Position numbers and translations under genes: made by a program. Shown here one piece after another: positions 1 to 9,189 of a stretch of DNA of 64,000 nucleotides. Origin of the DNA: Mangrovivirga halotolerans (GTDB taxonomy: Bacteria > Bacteroidota > Bacteroidia > Cytophagales > Cyclobacteriaceae); NCBI RefSeq assembly GCF_026241165.1, contig NZ_JAPFQN010000010.1, positions 124,001 to 188,000 on the forward strand, written 5' to 3'. Position 1 is the first letter of the stretch; each line of letters begins with the position of its first letter. The notes under the pieces were generated by a model. The model made no database searches, was not told where the DNA came from, and worked only from the letters and a program-made list of their open reading frames with translations.

Positions 1-922
1 CTGCTCCTAAATCCATGAGGATTAGCTCGCCGTCTTCAATAGAAGGATTATAGTTATCGATGTAATGCAAAACACAACCATTATGACCAGCACCGACAAT
101 GCTTGGATATCCTTCGTATTCTGCTTTGTATTTCTTAAATATATATTCATGCATGCCCTGAACTTCCAGTTCCGACATTCCCGGTCGCATTGCTTTCATC
201 ACTTCTGATTGACCTAAAGCGGATATTTTAACTGCTTTTCGCAAAAGATCTATTTCTTCCTCTGTTTTTATGCCACGCATAGGGGCTAAAAGCTTATCTA
301 ATAATTTCGTGTTCAGATTGTTAGGTAAATCTTCCATATGCAGGGTAGGGGGCTGCTTATCGGGATGCTTAACCTTGGTTTTGAATTGGTCGATCAGATC
401 ATAAAGATCTCCTTCTTCCCCTGTGTTTCGTACATCATCTTTAAATTCATAGAATAAAACATGATCGAACTGACTGAAATCAATTGAAAAGTCTTTAAAG
501 TCTGGGGTTTGTTTAACCATAGACATTTTAAGTTTTTTCTTGGCCTCTTCCGGACTGATTCTCTCCCCATCATACAATTCCATTAATGCATTTCTACCTC
601 TTACAAACAGCAACTCATTTACTTTTTGACCATTGAACTCCTGCTCTTCTGAAAAGATCATTAAAAGTGCATGAGGTGCCCTGTGTCCGGTCAGATAATA
701 AAAATTCGGATCCTGATGATACTTGTAATTTACATCATTAGCCCGGTTTCTTATTGGGTTGGAGAAAAAGACAGCAACACTGTTTTCAGGCATTTTCTGT
801 CTGAGAAGCGCTCTTCTTTCTTTATGGAAATCAGAAGAAAGAAAATCTGTAGGCTTTTGCGCACTAATACTAATACTTATCAGGAAAAGAAGAAAAAAGA
901 TGGGTTTATTCATTTTGTTCAT
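1..922 (-). CDS. Secreted Xaa-Pro aminopeptidase (M24B family), 3' end outside window
   Basis: This is the N-terminal 307 residues of an aminopeptidase P type enzyme, which removes an N-terminal residue preceding proline. An N-terminal hydrophobic segment ending in ISAQ looks like a signal peptide, so the enzyme is probably exported. The creatinase N-terminal domain spans roughly residues 25-210 (note PNFYYLTGH), followed by the start of the pita-bread metallopeptidase domain. HYIDNYN and the first metal-ligand Asp, in LILMDLGA (about D304), are visible just before the window edge; the remaining Asp, His and Glu ligands lie outside. ATG codons at 922 and 913 are both possible starts. Family assignment is confident; substrate range is not known from sequence. 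Confidence 0.9.
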   Translation of the reverse strand, partial: MNKMNKPIFFLLFLISISISAQKPTDFLSSDFHKERRALLRQKMPENSVAVFFSNPIRNRANDVNYKYHQDPNFYYLTGHRAPHALLMIFSEEQEFNGQKVNELLFVRGRNALMELYDGERISPEEAKKKLKMSMVKQTPDFKDFSIDFSQFDHVLFYEFKDDVRNTGEEGDLYDLIDQFKTKVKHPDKQPPTLHMEDLPNNLNTKLLDKLLAPMRGIKTEEEIDLLRKAVKISALGQSEVMKAMRPGMSELEVQGMHEYIFKKYKAEYEGYPSIVGAGHNGCVLHYIDNYNPSIEDGELILMDLGA

Positions 923-1381
923 TTGGCTAATTGTATGCAGGATAAATTAAAGAGATCGAATATACCATATTATTTGAGAGGATGCAATTCCGAATTTTGG
1001 TTTTAAAGGCTGAATTTTATTTAACCGGAATCAAGCAGATGCACTCCGGTGTAAAGATGACTCTACCCAAATTTTAGAGTATTGTGGTGTTGCTATTATT
1101 TTATTAGAAACCTTGTATAGCTTGGATATGGTTGTAATAAACAATTTTGGAAGAAGAGTATTAATTAAACATTGGGTTATTGAAAAGGCAAGATTAAAAT
1201 AATTTCAACTGATATATGGTAGATAGTTCTGGTAACAATACTCGAAACAGTTAGAAACTTAAGGTCAAAAGTAAATAATTAGTTAGCGTTGTTTTTAATG
1301 ATTAAATGTCTGCTTTTTAGATGTTTAAATTGGATAATTTTTTATATTTATTAAATATTACCACTTAAAATCTTACCACAA
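923..1381. other. Intergenic, 459 bp, divergent promoter region
   Basis: The stretch separates the aminopeptidase and the cytochrome, which point away from each other, so it should hold both promoters. I find no clear TTTG/TAnnTTTG pair. A stop-free stretch without a start codon lies at 1014-1202 on the plus strand, but it resembles nothing I recognise. No RNA gene is seen. Confidence 0.5.
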
Positions 1382-1981
1382 ATGAGCCAAAGAAAACCAA
1401 ATGTCGTAATATTTGGATTAGCATTGTGCATTTCAATAATAGCATGCAATTCAAATAAAGAGGATAATGCCTCTATTGTAGAGTCATTGGAGCCTTTAGT
1501 AACGGAAACATTTAATCCGGTAGAAAGAGGGGAGTACCTCGTAAGCACTAATGGCTGTCATGATTGTCATTCTCCTAAAATTTTTACCGAAGAAGGAGTT
1601 AAGGTAGATCCGGATAGGGAGTTGTCTGGTCACCCTTCTAATGAAAAATTACCACCATATGATGAGGAGACAGCCAGGGGGTATGTTTTATTTTCTGCCG
1701 GGCTTACATCTGCCACGGGTCCGTGGGGAACATCATTCGCAGCCAATTTAACACCAGATGAAACAGGATTAGGTAATTGGACAGAAGAGCAATTTTTAAC
1801 CTGCATTAAAAAGGGATTGTTGAAAGGAATGGAAGGAAGCAGACCATTATTACCACCTATGCCATGGGAGCATTATAAGAACTTTACAGATGAAGATTTA
1901 AAGTCAATATTTGCTTATTTGCAAAGTCGTAAACCAGTAAGCAATATTGTGCCTGATCCCATACCTCCTAAAGGAAAATAG
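1382..1981 (+). CDS. Lipoprotein c-type cytochrome
   Basis: This is a 199-residue exported monohaem cytochrome c. The N-terminus is hydrophobic and ends in a lipobox (SIIAC, Cys22), so it is likely anchored in a membrane facing the periplasm. Haem is bound covalently at C59-H-D-C62-H63. A Met in the LPPMPW segment near residue 160 is a plausible sixth haem ligand, and the C-terminal helix ending in IFAYLQSRKP is typical of the class I fold in which such proteins carry electrons between membrane complexes or to a partner oxidoreductase. The gene stands alone and is followed by a strong terminator. No oxidase or dehydrogenase partner is adjacent, so its redox partner is unknown. Confidence 0.85.
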   Translation: MSQRKPNVVIFGLALCISIIACNSNKEDNASIVESLEPLVTETFNPVERGEYLVSTNGCHDCHSPKIFTEEGVKVDPDRELSGHPSNEKLPPYDEETARGYVLFSAGLTSATGPWGTSFAANLTPDETGLGNWTEEQFLTCIKKGLLKGMEGSRPLLPPMPWEHYKNFTDEDLKSIFAYLQSRKPVSNIVPDPIPPKGK

Positions 1982-2002
1982 ACAATCTTTTTGTCCAATA
2001 CG

Positions 2003-2036
2003 AAAAGAGAGAACGAAATTAATCGTTCTCTCTTTT
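2003..2036. terminator. Bidirectional hairpin terminator
   Basis: A perfect 14-bp inverted repeat (AAAAGAGAGAACGA and its complement) encloses a 6-nt loop. It has A-rich and T-rich flanks on both sides, so it can terminate the cytochrome gene (plus) and the peptidase gene (minus) that converge here. Confidence 0.9.
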
Positions 2037-2068
2037 ATATTAAGTTAGAATGAATCTTATCTTATATT

Positions 2069-4234
2069 TTATTCTTCAGGTACCGGAAAACCTCTGTCTC
2101 GCATTAAAGCATCAATTTCAGCATCCCTTCCTCTGAATAGTCTGTAAGCTTCAGCAGGATCCATTGAATTTCTTGGAGCAAACAGGTATTTAACCAGTTT
2201 TTGAGCCATTCCTTCATCATAAAAACCACCCGGAGCTTCTTCGAAGGCCTCAGCAGCATCTGAAGTCAATACATCTGCCCACATGTAGCCATAATAAGCG
2301 GTAGCATATCCTTCTCCCGAAAATACATGGCCAAAATGTGGTGTGCGATGACGCATTACTAATTCTTCTGGCATATTGAGTTCTTCAAGTGTTTCTCTCT
2401 CAAATTTATCAACATCAATATTTGCCGGATCAGCGAGATGCAGTTTCATATCTATTATCGCTGAGGCTAAATATTCAGTAGTAGCAAATCCCTGGTTAAA
2501 AGTTGCAGCATTTTTAATTTTAGTCACTAATTCCTTTGGCATTGGTTCGCCTGTTTCATAGTGAACCAGGTAATTGTTGATTACTTCATCTGTTGATAAC
2601 CATCGCTCTAATAACTGAGATTGAAACTCTGTATAATCTCTTACTCCGCTATTTAAAGTTGGGTATTTAACATTTGAAGAAAAGAAGTGTAATGCATGAC
2701 CAAATTCATGGAAGAATGTGGTTGCATCGTCCCATGAAACCAAAACAGGTTCTCCCGGAGCTGGTTTGATAAAGTTAGAATTATTGGTTGCCAGAACATT
2801 TTCTTTTCCGTCAAAAGTAGTGTGACTTCTGAAAGTGTTTGCCCATGCGCCAGATCGTTTTCCTTCTCTGGCATAAGGATCAAGATACCAAAGGCCGATA
2901 TTTTCACCGGTATCTTTATCAGTTACTTCCCATACTTTTACATCTTCGTGATAAACCGGAACTTTCCCTTCAGGAACAGGAGTGAAATTATAGTTGAATA
3001 ATCTTCCAGCAACATAATGCATTGCTTCTGTAAGATTGTCTAATTGCAAGTATTGTTTTACCTCATCTGAATTTAAATCATACTTTTTCTTTCTGACTTT
3101 TTCTGCATAAAAGCGATAGTCCCAAGGTTTAATAGTGATATTATCACCTCTCTCATCAGCAATTGCCTGCATATCTGCTACTTCTTCCTCAACCCTGGCA
3201 ATGGCAGCAGGCCAGACAGCCATCATTAAATCCATTGCGTTTTCTGGATTTTTCGCCATTCTGTCTTGTAACCTCCATTCTGCATAATTGTCATAACCAA
3301 GAAGTTCTACCCGCTCACGACGTAACTTTAATATTTCTGCTATGATTTCATTATTATCATACTCATCGGCATTGTCTCCTCTTGAGTAGTAGTTGGTCCA
3401 TACTTTTTTACGCAAATCTCTCTCCGTTGAGAAAGTTAAGAAAGGGTCCATTGAAGATCTTGTGTTGGTGATAGCATATTTGCCTTCATGTCCTTTGTCG
3501 GCTGCAATCTTTGCTGCAGATTTAATAAATGCATCAGATAACCCACCTAATTGGTCTTCAGTAAGGTAAGTCACATAATTTTCTTCATCATGTAAGACGT
3601 TGTTTGAAAATTTAGTGTAAAGCCCTGATAATTCTTTATTTATTGCCGCATATCTTTCTTTTTTCTCAGCGTCTAATTCTGCACCATTCATTGCAAAACG
3701 AGTATAAATAAGGTCTACTACACGTTGCTGATCTTCTGGAAGCGGATCCTCCAGGGATGCATCATAAACTGCTTTGATTCGCTGGAATAGCTTTTCGTTT
3801 TGAGTGATTTTAGATTGATATTCTGAAAATAATGGAGCCAGTTCAGTTTGAATTTCTCTGAATTCAGGAGTTGACATATTGCTACTTAATATGCCGTAGT
3901 AAGCAAAAGCACGGTCTAATTCCTTGCCCGATCTTTCCATTTCTTCGATGGTATTTTCAAATGTAGGATCATCGGGATTATTGGCGATAGCCTCAATGTC
4001 TTCCAGGCTTAGTTCCATTCCTTTCAGCATGGCCGGCTTTACATCTTCTATTTTAACTTTATCAAAAGCCGGCACACCACCATAAGGCCCTGTCCATTCT
4101 TTGAGCAAAGGATTGTTAATATCGGTCATTTCTGTTTTTTCGGTTTGATCGGCTTCCTGGTTACAACTAACCATAGCTACCACACCAATTAAGATCAGTA
4201 CAAGTTTTTTTAATTTGGGTAATGTAGTCATCAT
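2069..4234 (-). CDS. dcp: M3 family peptidyl-dipeptidase, lipoprotein
   Basis: This is a 721-residue zinc metallopeptidase of the M3A (thimet oligopeptidase/Dcp) family, which degrades short peptides; Dcp removes C-terminal dipeptides. The zinc motif HEFGH is at residues 509-513, and the third ligand is the Glu in DYTEFQSQ at about 536. The C-terminal segment with GHVFSGEGYATAYYGYMWADV, split here as GHVFSGEGYATA and YYGYMWADV, is the usual family signature shaping the substrate channel. Unlike cytosolic Dcp it has a signal peptide with lipobox MVSC (Cys24), so it is probably a periplasm-facing lipoprotein. Length is normal for the family. Either of two adjacent ATG codons could be the start. 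Confidence 0.95.
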   Translation of the reverse strand: MMTTLPKLKKLVLILIGVVAMVSCNQEADQTEKTEMTDINNPLLKEWTGPYGGVPAFDKVKIEDVKPAMLKGMELSLEDIEAIANNPDDPTFENTIEEMERSGKELDRAFAYYGILSSNMSTPEFREIQTELAPLFSEYQSKITQNEKLFQRIKAVYDASLEDPLPEDQQRVVDLIYTRFAMNGAELDAEKKERYAAINKELSGLYTKFSNNVLHDEENYVTYLTEDQLGGLSDAFIKSAAKIAADKGHEGKYAITNTRSSMDPFLTFSTERDLRKKVWTNYYSRGDNADEYDNNEIIAEILKLRRERVELLGYDNYAEWRLQDRMAKNPENAMDLMMAVWPAAIARVEEEVADMQAIADERGDNITIKPWDYRFYAEKVRKKKYDLNSDEVKQYLQLDNLTEAMHYVAGRLFNYNFTPVPEGKVPVYHEDVKVWEVTDKDTGENIGLWYLDPYAREGKRSGAWANTFRSHTTFDGKENVLATNNSNFIKPAPGEPVLVSWDDATTFFHEFGHALHFFSSNVKYPTLNSGVRDYTEFQSQLLERWLSTDEVINNYLVHYETGEPMPKELVTKIKNAATFNQGFATTEYLASAIIDMKLHLADPANIDVDKFERETLEELNMPEELVMRHRTPHFGHVFSGEGYATAYYGYMWADVLTSDAAEAFEEAPGGFYDEGMAQKLVKYLFAPRNSMDPAEAYRLFRGRDAEIDALMRDRGFPVPEE

Positions 4235-4375
4235 CTGTTTTTTTATTACAAATCCGAAAATAACATGTTTTGATTAGAAAAAAAACAATGGTGCCGGGGG
4301 TAATCCTAGTTATAGTGAAATGGGACTTGCTATTTTGAATAAAAATTTAATGGTTGAGATTTCAAAATCGGTTAA

Positions 4376-5188
4376 TTAACCTTTAAACTTTGGTTGTCGT
4401 TTTTCAATAGTTGCTTTAAAAGCCTCAGTCAGATCATCAGAAAGTAACATGGCAGCATTCCATGTAGCCATATAATTCAATGAATCTTCCACTGAATGAT
4501 CCCTTGTATATTTCAAAACTTCTTTTGTTCCGCGAATTGATAAGGGAGATTTTGATGCAATAGTATGAGCGATCTGCTTCACATATTCCATCATTTCTTC
4601 TTTTGAAGAATAGCACTGATTAACCAATCCAATATTTTGAGCTTCTTTACCCGTAACCTTTCGTCCTGTGTAGGCCATTTCTGCTACCATGCCCGGAGAA
4701 ATAAGTTTGGGCAGACGTTGAAGTGTTCCGACATCAGCTACCATACCTAAATCAATTTCTTTAATAGTGAAGTATGCATCATCACTACAATATCTCATGT
4801 CACAGGCAGAAATTATATCCACACCACCACCGATACATCCTTTGTGGACAGCAGCTAAAACAGGCTTTGAGCAGTTTTCAATAGCAGTAACAGTTTCCTG
4901 AAGTGTTAGGACCATGCTTCTGATCTTTTCACTCCTTCTTCCGGAACATTCTATTTCTCTCAACTGGCTTACAGACATTAATAATTCCAGGTCTATACCT
5001 GCACAAAAGTTATTTCCTTCACCTGAAAGGATAATAGCTCTTGCATTTTCATTGCTGGATATAGAATTGAAAATATCTTTCATTTCCAACCAGGCCTCCA
5101 TGTGAAGAGCATTTGACTTCTCTGGCCTGTTAAATGCTACATTAGCTATTTTGTCTTTTATTTCGACTTTAAAATATTGATGTGTCAT
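4376..5188 (-). CDS. Delta3,5-delta2,4-dienoyl-CoA isomerase-like crotonase
   Basis: This is a 270-residue enoyl-CoA hydratase/isomerase superfamily protein. The segment CIGGGVDIISACD followed by IKEIDLGMVADVGTLQRLPK closely matches eukaryotic ECH1. All three acidic residues used for catalysis in rat dienoyl-CoA isomerase can be placed: Asp in GGVD, Glu in KEID and Asp in VADVG, with the same spacing of 20 and 8 residues. That supports a role in beta-oxidation of unsaturated fatty acids with odd-position double bonds, rather than simple hydration. It is monocistronic in appearance and lies 140 bp upstream of dcp on the same strand. The residue match is seen directly; substrate use is inferred from the family. 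Confidence 0.85.
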   Translation of the reverse strand: MTHQYFKVEIKDKIANVAFNRPEKSNALHMEAWLEMKDIFNSISSNENARAIILSGEGNNFCAGIDLELLMSVSQLREIECSGRRSEKIRSMVLTLQETVTAIENCSKPVLAAVHKGCIGGGVDIISACDMRYCSDDAYFTIKEIDLGMVADVGTLQRLPKLISPGMVAEMAYTGRKVTGKEAQNIGLVNQCYSSKEEMMEYVKQIAHTIASKSPLSIRGTKEVLKYTRDHSVEDSLNYMATWNAAMLLSDDLTEAFKATIEKRQPKFKG

Positions 5189-5489
5189 GAAGTTATCTTT
5201 TATCCGGTTAATGTTATTTGGATTTCATTTAAAATAGTTGATTTTGATTTGTAAACAAAAAGGTCAATATAATTTGAGAGTTGATGCGTGAGGATATGAA
5301 CCGGGGCTGTTCAAAACTTTTGATAGAGTCGTTCGGACAGTGAACGATCCAGGGTGTTTAGTTGACCTACTAATGTAGAGATCACTTATCTACTTAGTCA
5401 GCTGCATGATTGCTTATTTTTTTATAATCGTGTTTAATATCAGGTATAATTACTGATTTTTCTTCTAGAGTGATGAATAGGATTTTGCT
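5189..5489. other. Intergenic, 301 bp
   Basis: This spacer lies between two minus-strand genes. It contains a small stem-loop (TCGTTC...GAACGA near 5327-5345) without a T-tract and otherwise nothing I can assign. Confidence 0.4.
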
Positions 5490-6062
5490 TTAAAAATCAA
5501 ATTTTTCCAATTTGTTTACAGTTCTGATTTTTCCAAATTCAAGAGCAAATAAAACCATAAAAGCTGTGTAATATGAATTAATGTTAACCTGAAAATCGAG
5601 TCCAAACCCAAAAAAGTTGACAGGGTTAAGTTTAAAACCTGTTTTCATTACAAATCCCACAGTAGAAAAATTATCATATGTAGTTGTTCCACCTAATAAA
5701 CCTCGGCTAATATATGAATCTTCTCTTTTTACTCCCCACATTGTAGCAAATCCCCCTTGCAGTTGAAAACGAAAAAAATTCTCACCAAAATATGTTCCTC
5801 CCATAATGCCAACTTGATTGAAATACTCATCAGGTGAATCACCTAATATGATAAACTCCTTAAAATGGTAATAATCAATTGACAGCATAGTCTTTTTTAA
5901 TGTCAAGTTAAATTCAATTCCCCCACCAAATCCTGTGGTTGAATTACCATAATAGGATCCGTATTTTGGACTAAAAGCATATTTATTAATTGTGTTTTGA
6001 CAATAGATTAGATTGCTTGATACAGCAAATAAAATTAAGATTATTAGCAGCTCCTTAAACAT
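5490..6062 (-). CDS. Exported hypothetical protein, outer-membrane barrel-like
   Basis: I do not recognise the family. The protein is 190 residues from the ATG at 6062. I chose that start over an upstream one because a purine-rich GGAGGGG sequence sits 2-3 nt before it, which is unusually Shine-Dalgarno-like for this window. It has a signal peptide ending near IYCQ. The body alternates short polar and hydrophobic stretches with many Gly and aromatic residues (for example GSYYGNSTTGFGGGIEF and FGFGLDFQV), the pattern of a small beta-barrel or OmpA/OprB-like porin-fold protein. The C-terminus is not the canonical aromatic residue. Function is unknown. Confidence 0.6.
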   Translation of the reverse strand: MFKELLIILILFAVSSNLIYCQNTINKYAFSPKYGSYYGNSTTGFGGGIEFNLTLKKTMLSIDYYHFKEFIILGDSPDEYFNQVGIMGGTYFGENFFRFQLQGGFATMWGVKREDSYISRGLLGGTTTYDNFSTVGFVMKTGFKLNPVNFFGFGLDFQVNINSYYTAFMVLFALEFGKIRTVNKLEKFDF

Positions 6063-6242
6063 GTCCCCTCCTTTGATTATTGAATAAATCAACCGAGGTA
6101 AAGATGGATTATTAAAATTTAGACATTCTCTTTATAGTAATATAATTTACAAAAATTATTTTTATTGAGCTAAAGAATTGATCTGTATAGGATCTTAAAG
6201 GAATTTGTTTCTAATAAGATTAGTAAATAACTATTGAATATT

Positions 6243-6295
6243 AAATGCAGCATAAAAACCTTTAATAAAACTTTCAGGTCGTTTATGCTGCATTT
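6243..6295 (-). terminator. Long-loop hairpin terminator
   Basis: A perfect 14-bp inverted repeat (AAATGCAGCATAAA and its complement) encloses a 25-nt loop, 12 bp downstream of the stop codon of the minus-strand lipoprotein gene at 6308-6919. The loop itself contains a short ACCT/AGGT pairing. It is presumably a factor-independent terminator. Confidence 0.7.
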
Positions 6296-6307
6296 GAAAT
6301 AATTTCC

Positions 6308-6919
6308 TTATTCGTCAGATTGGCTCAGTTCAACATCTGTTATTTCTGCAAAACCAGTTCTGTCATAGTATAAAAAGGCGTGAGTGATCTTTTTATTGTC
6401 ATTAAACATAAATACAACATGTTGCCTTGTTGAATTTGATTTTTCACCTAGTGTCAGGTTTATATCATTATAAGCTAACACTCCTGTTCCTTTCACATTA
6501 TAATAATTGTTTCCTTCATTAATTTTCAATGGTAAGAGTGAATGGTTGGTGAAACTTAATGATTGGGCTCCTGAAGTTTCTTTCCACTCTTTCCACCAGT
6601 TTATTAAGTTTTCTTTTCCTGAAATTGTTGTCCGGCTGTCCGCATTTCCATCCGGCCAATACCATTTCACATCATCAGCTAAATGATTTCCGAAAGCATC
6701 AAAATCAAAATTAGATAATAAATCAAATTGTTCTTTTACTATATCTGCATATTCTTCTGATGCCGCTTCCAGCATTGGAGTTTCTTCTTCTACAACTTCT
6801 TGATTAGCTGTTGTTTCTGTATCCCCATTATCATTATTTGGTTCTGAACAAGAAATAAGCAATAGGGTGCTGATCATTAAACCGGTAATATATACCAGTT
6901 TGTTAGTTAGTTTTTTCAT
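6308..6919 (-). CDS. Lipoprotein with NTF2/SnoaL-like domain
   Basis: This is a 203-residue lipoprotein with a signal peptide ending in LLISC (lipobox Cys near residue 24) and an acidic linker rich in Thr and Glu. From about residue 55 it has an NTF2-like fold typical of SnoaL/DUF4440 proteins: a long helix (YADIVKEQFDLLSNFDFDAFGNHL), a WYWPDG turn, then beta strands including HVVFMFNDNKKITHAFLYYD. Members of this fold bind small ligands or catalyse simple chemistry, but the fold alone does not give a substrate. It appears to be a single-gene unit with its own terminator. Several other NTF2-like proteins lie in this window. Confidence 0.7.
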   Translation of the reverse strand: MKKLTNKLVYITGLMISTLLLISCSEPNNDNGDTETTANQEVVEEETPMLEAASEEYADIVKEQFDLLSNFDFDAFGNHLADDVKWYWPDGNADSRTTISGKENLINWWKEWKETSGAQSLSFTNHSLLPLKINEGNNYYNVKGTGVLAYNDINLTLGEKSNSTRQHVVFMFNDNKKITHAFLYYDRTGFAEITDVELSQSDE

Positions 6920-7157
6920 GGTGTGGTCAATTTAATGGCTATTTGTTTTAATAATTTACTAAATATTTCTTTTGTATTGTTAGTTATAAATAAATTATTA
7001 TCGCCTAAAACCTTTTAATTGAAGATGCGAGTTAGTTTTATTTAGCCTTTTGCTCGCTAAGAGGATATCAGCAAGCAGAAGTTAGTTTTAAGTTAAAAAC
7101 TACATTATACTGACCGTTTCAAAAAAAATAACCTTGAGGTTTGAAATTTAATCTTTA

Positions 7158-7643
7158 TTAAGATTTAAGGACAGATTTGATTGTCGCTTCCATCTTTTCC
7201 GGTTTAGTGGTGGGAGAGAAACGTTTTATGGGCTTGCCGTTTTTATCAATAACAAATTTTGTAAAATTCCACTTTATCTTGCTGCCTAAGAAGCCTCCAA
7301 GTTCTGATTTAAGGTATTTAAATACAGGATGAGTGCCCGACCCATTTACATCAACCTTAGAGAACATTGGGAAGCTTACTCCATAATTTAACTGGCAAAA
7401 TTCCTGTATATCGTTCTCATTTCCGGGTTCCTGACCGGCAAATTGATTACAAGGAAAGCCAAGGATTACCAACCCATTGTCTTTGTATTTTTCGTATAGC
7501 TTTTCTAATCCTTCATATTGTGGCGTTAAACCGCATTTACTTGCTGTATTAACAACTACAACAGCTTTTCCTTCAAATTCACTCATCGATACTTTTTGTC
7601 CGTTGATGTTTTCTGCTTCGAGTTCGTAAAAAGATTTAGCCAT
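7158..7643 (-). CDS. Glutathione peroxidase (Cys type)
   Basis: This is a 161-residue thiol peroxidase of the GPx family that reduces hydroperoxides; bacterial Cys-type members usually use thioredoxin rather than glutathione. The peroxidatic residue is Cys37 in [12 protein letters not shown]. The family motif [14 protein letters not shown] supplies the tetrad Gln, and WNFTKF supplies the Trp and Asn. The length equals the usual monomeric bacterial form. Its start overlaps the end of the DoxX gene by 8 bp, so the two are translationally coupled. A palindrome in front of DoxX may make the operon oxidant-responsive. No signal peptide is present, so it is cytoplasmic. Confidence 0.93.
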   Translation of the reverse strand: MAKSFYELEAENINGQKVSMSEFEGKAVVVVNTASKCGLTPQYEGLEKLYEKYKDNGLVILGFPCNQFAGQEPGNENDIQEFCQLNYGVSFPMFSKVDVNGSGTHPVFKYLKSELGGFLGSKIKWNFTKFVIDKNGKPIKRFSPTTKPEKMEATIKSVLKS

Positions 7644-8070
7644 GATTTTCTTTAATTGCTTTTTTGTTAAACAAATATTTCCATGCTCCGGTTGACCAAA
7701 GTGCCCATAAAATTAAAACTGGTTGAAAAAAGAGTCTGATAAGTCTTTTTCGGTCTGTATCTAATCCGAAGGCGTCAGTTCCATTAACATATTGAGCAAT
7801 ATTCCCTGGAAAGATAAGGATATAAAATATAGCTAGAGCTATTCCCGCCTCAATTCTGTATTTTTTCAGGAAGATCATTGACAAGCCAAGTAATAACTCG
7901 ACTATTCCTGAAAGAATGACTACAAGGTCTTTAGATAAAGGTATCCAGTTTGGCACTTGAGCCTGGAATTCTGCCCGGTCAAATGTTAAATGCCCTATTG
8001 CTGCGAATATCATAAAAAGTCCGAGCAATATTCTAAATACTTTTTGTGTTGTAGATGTATGTATGTACAT
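7636..8070 (-). CDS. DoxX family membrane protein
   Basis: This is a 144-residue integral membrane protein with four predicted membrane segments (approximately 10-30, 45-65, 75-95 and 115-135) and the DoxX-type pattern of short loops, including [14 protein letters not shown]. Bacterial DoxX proteins of this size are poorly characterised; in some bacteria members act with redox enzymes in oxidative-stress defence. Here it is the first gene of an operon with a glutathione peroxidase, which fits that role. The ATG at 8070 sits 15 bp downstream of a TATCG-N4-CGATA palindrome. The exact biochemical function is not deducible. Confidence 0.75.
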   Translation of the reverse strand: MYIHTSTTQKVFRILLGLFMIFAAIGHLTFDRAEFQAQVPNWIPLSKDLVVILSGIVELLLGLSMIFLKKYRIEAGIALAIFYILIFPGNIAQYVNGTDAFGLDTDRKRLIRLFFQPVLILWALWSTGAWKYLFNKKAIKENHG

Positions 8071-8084
8071 ATCGCTTGCAATTA

Positions 8085-8098
8085 TATCGTGTGCGATA
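8085..8098. promoter_or_regulatory. Palindromic candidate operator before DoxX-GPx operon
   Basis: TATCG-TGTG-CGATA is a 14-bp dyad located 15-28 bp upstream of the DoxX start codon, where it would overlap the promoter or transcription start. A further CGAT half-site lies between it and the gene. The dyad is of the size bound by MarR/OhrR-type or TetR-type regulators of peroxide-defence genes. No such regulator is nearby, so this is an inference from position and symmetry. Confidence 0.5.
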
Positions 8099-8448
8099 CA
8101 AATTTATGAAAATGGTTTTATTATATAAAGTTTTCAGGGAATTTATTGGCTGGAAATACAATTGCCTTCTCATACATTCCCATTACAAATGAGGGCGATA
8201 GACTTCGCTTTAGGGGTCATAAATATTGGTTGTTTTAATCGCTCTTGTTTAAGGAAGCGTATCGGGGGAGGTAGTGAGAAAAGAATTTGTAATGATATAT
8301 TGTATATTCTTAAATAATGCAATGAAAATTATAAACGTAAAAAATGCTACACGGATAAAAGAATTTTAAGTTCACTATTTTAACATGGCTCAGCAAGGAT
8401 GGCCTGGTTGCAATGACTGTAAAGCTGTAATAAGTATTATTGAATTTA
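8099..8448. other. Intergenic, about 350 bp
   Basis: This spacer lies between the DoxX operon and the 3' end of the next minus-strand gene. It contains a stop-free plus-strand stretch of nearly 60 codons (about 8128-8322) with no convincing start and no family resemblance. Nothing else is assigned. Confidence 0.4.
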
Positions 8449-9186
8449 TTAATGTTTGTCAGATTTTATTACATACATTTCAATTTGATTATCTGAATTA
8501 CGGTACAATAAAGAAGTATAAAGTTTGTTTTGATCGATTCGCATGGAAGTGTCCAATACTTTAAGTGGACTATCTTTATAATATATTTTGATGCTATGTT
8601 TTCCGGTTTTTAATGTATGTGATTCAGAAGGATGGGGGTACTTTACTTTTTTTATTGTCTTAGTTTTTCTCTCTTTATTAATTTTAGCTGAAAGATCTGT
8701 TAAACCAGGAATTGTATGAATAAATCTTATTTTAGATTTCCCTTTCTTAACTGAAAAATAGTCATTTAAAATTATTAGTTGGGGAAGATACCCATTTGAA
8801 GTTGTGCCTTCTGCCCCGGCTACTATGTTATGCATTTTTTGTTTGGAGGTTATTTTATTTGCTTTCTGTTCTTTTAAGACTTCACCTATTAAGCACAAGG
8901 TATATTTACCCTTTCCCATTCCAATTTTTTTGTTCAGTATTAAATTATTATTCTCTTTAATTGTCAGATTATATGTTCCTGGTTCTGTAGATAAATATTC
9001 TGTTACTTTTTTAAAGTTTAGTTTTCCCTTCTCAACTATTCCTTTTTCATTGGAGATAGAGTATTCAATATTATTGCTTTCAGTAATGAACTGAGCAATA
9101 CGAAATTCTGATATATTCTTTTCGCTTTCACCGCCGGAACATGAAAGAAATAATAAAATGGGAATATATATTCTTAAACTTTTCAT
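8449..9186 (-). CDS. Lipoprotein with DUF4397-like domain
   Basis: This is a 245-residue lipoprotein; the signal peptide ends in LFLSC (Cys16). The C-terminal part resembles DUF4397 immunoglobulin-like domains: KIRFIHTIPGL is the usual strand-loop start (normally R-hydrophobic-x-H), followed by a tGKHSIKIYY strand and a terminal YTSLLYRN strand. Such domains occur in surface or secreted proteins of unknown function. The start lies only 3 bp after the stop of the upstream APC permease gene, so the two form one transcript. The middle part is Lys-rich. The DUF assignment is from memory of the motif and is moderate in confidence. Confidence 0.6.
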   Translation of the reverse strand: MKSLRIYIPILLFLSCSGGESEKNISEFRIAQFITESNNIEYSISNEKGIVEKGKLNFKKVTEYLSTEPGTYNLTIKENNNLILNKKIGMGKGKYTLCLIGEVLKEQKANKITSKQKMHNIVAGAEGTTSNGYLPQLIILNDYFSVKKGKSKIRFIHTIPGLTDLSAKINKERKTKTIKKVKYPHPSESHTLKTGKHSIKIYYKDSPLKVLDTSMRIDQNKLYTSLLYRNSDNQIEMYVIKSDKH

Positions 9187-9189
9187 TTT

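Noticed and set aside
1014-1202. Plus-strand stop-free stretch of 62 codons (LEYCGVAIILLETLYSL, then MVVINNFGRRVLIKH)
   Set aside because: It has no start codon that would include most of it and no family resemblance. A stretch of this length is not rare in AT-rich sequence given six frames, so I do not call it a gene or a pseudogene.
8128-8322. Plus-strand stop-free stretch of nearly 60 codons (LPSHTFPLQMRAIDFALG)
   Set aside because: There is no good start codon, and the composition (many Cys and Arg in one run) is not convincing. Nothing recognisable.
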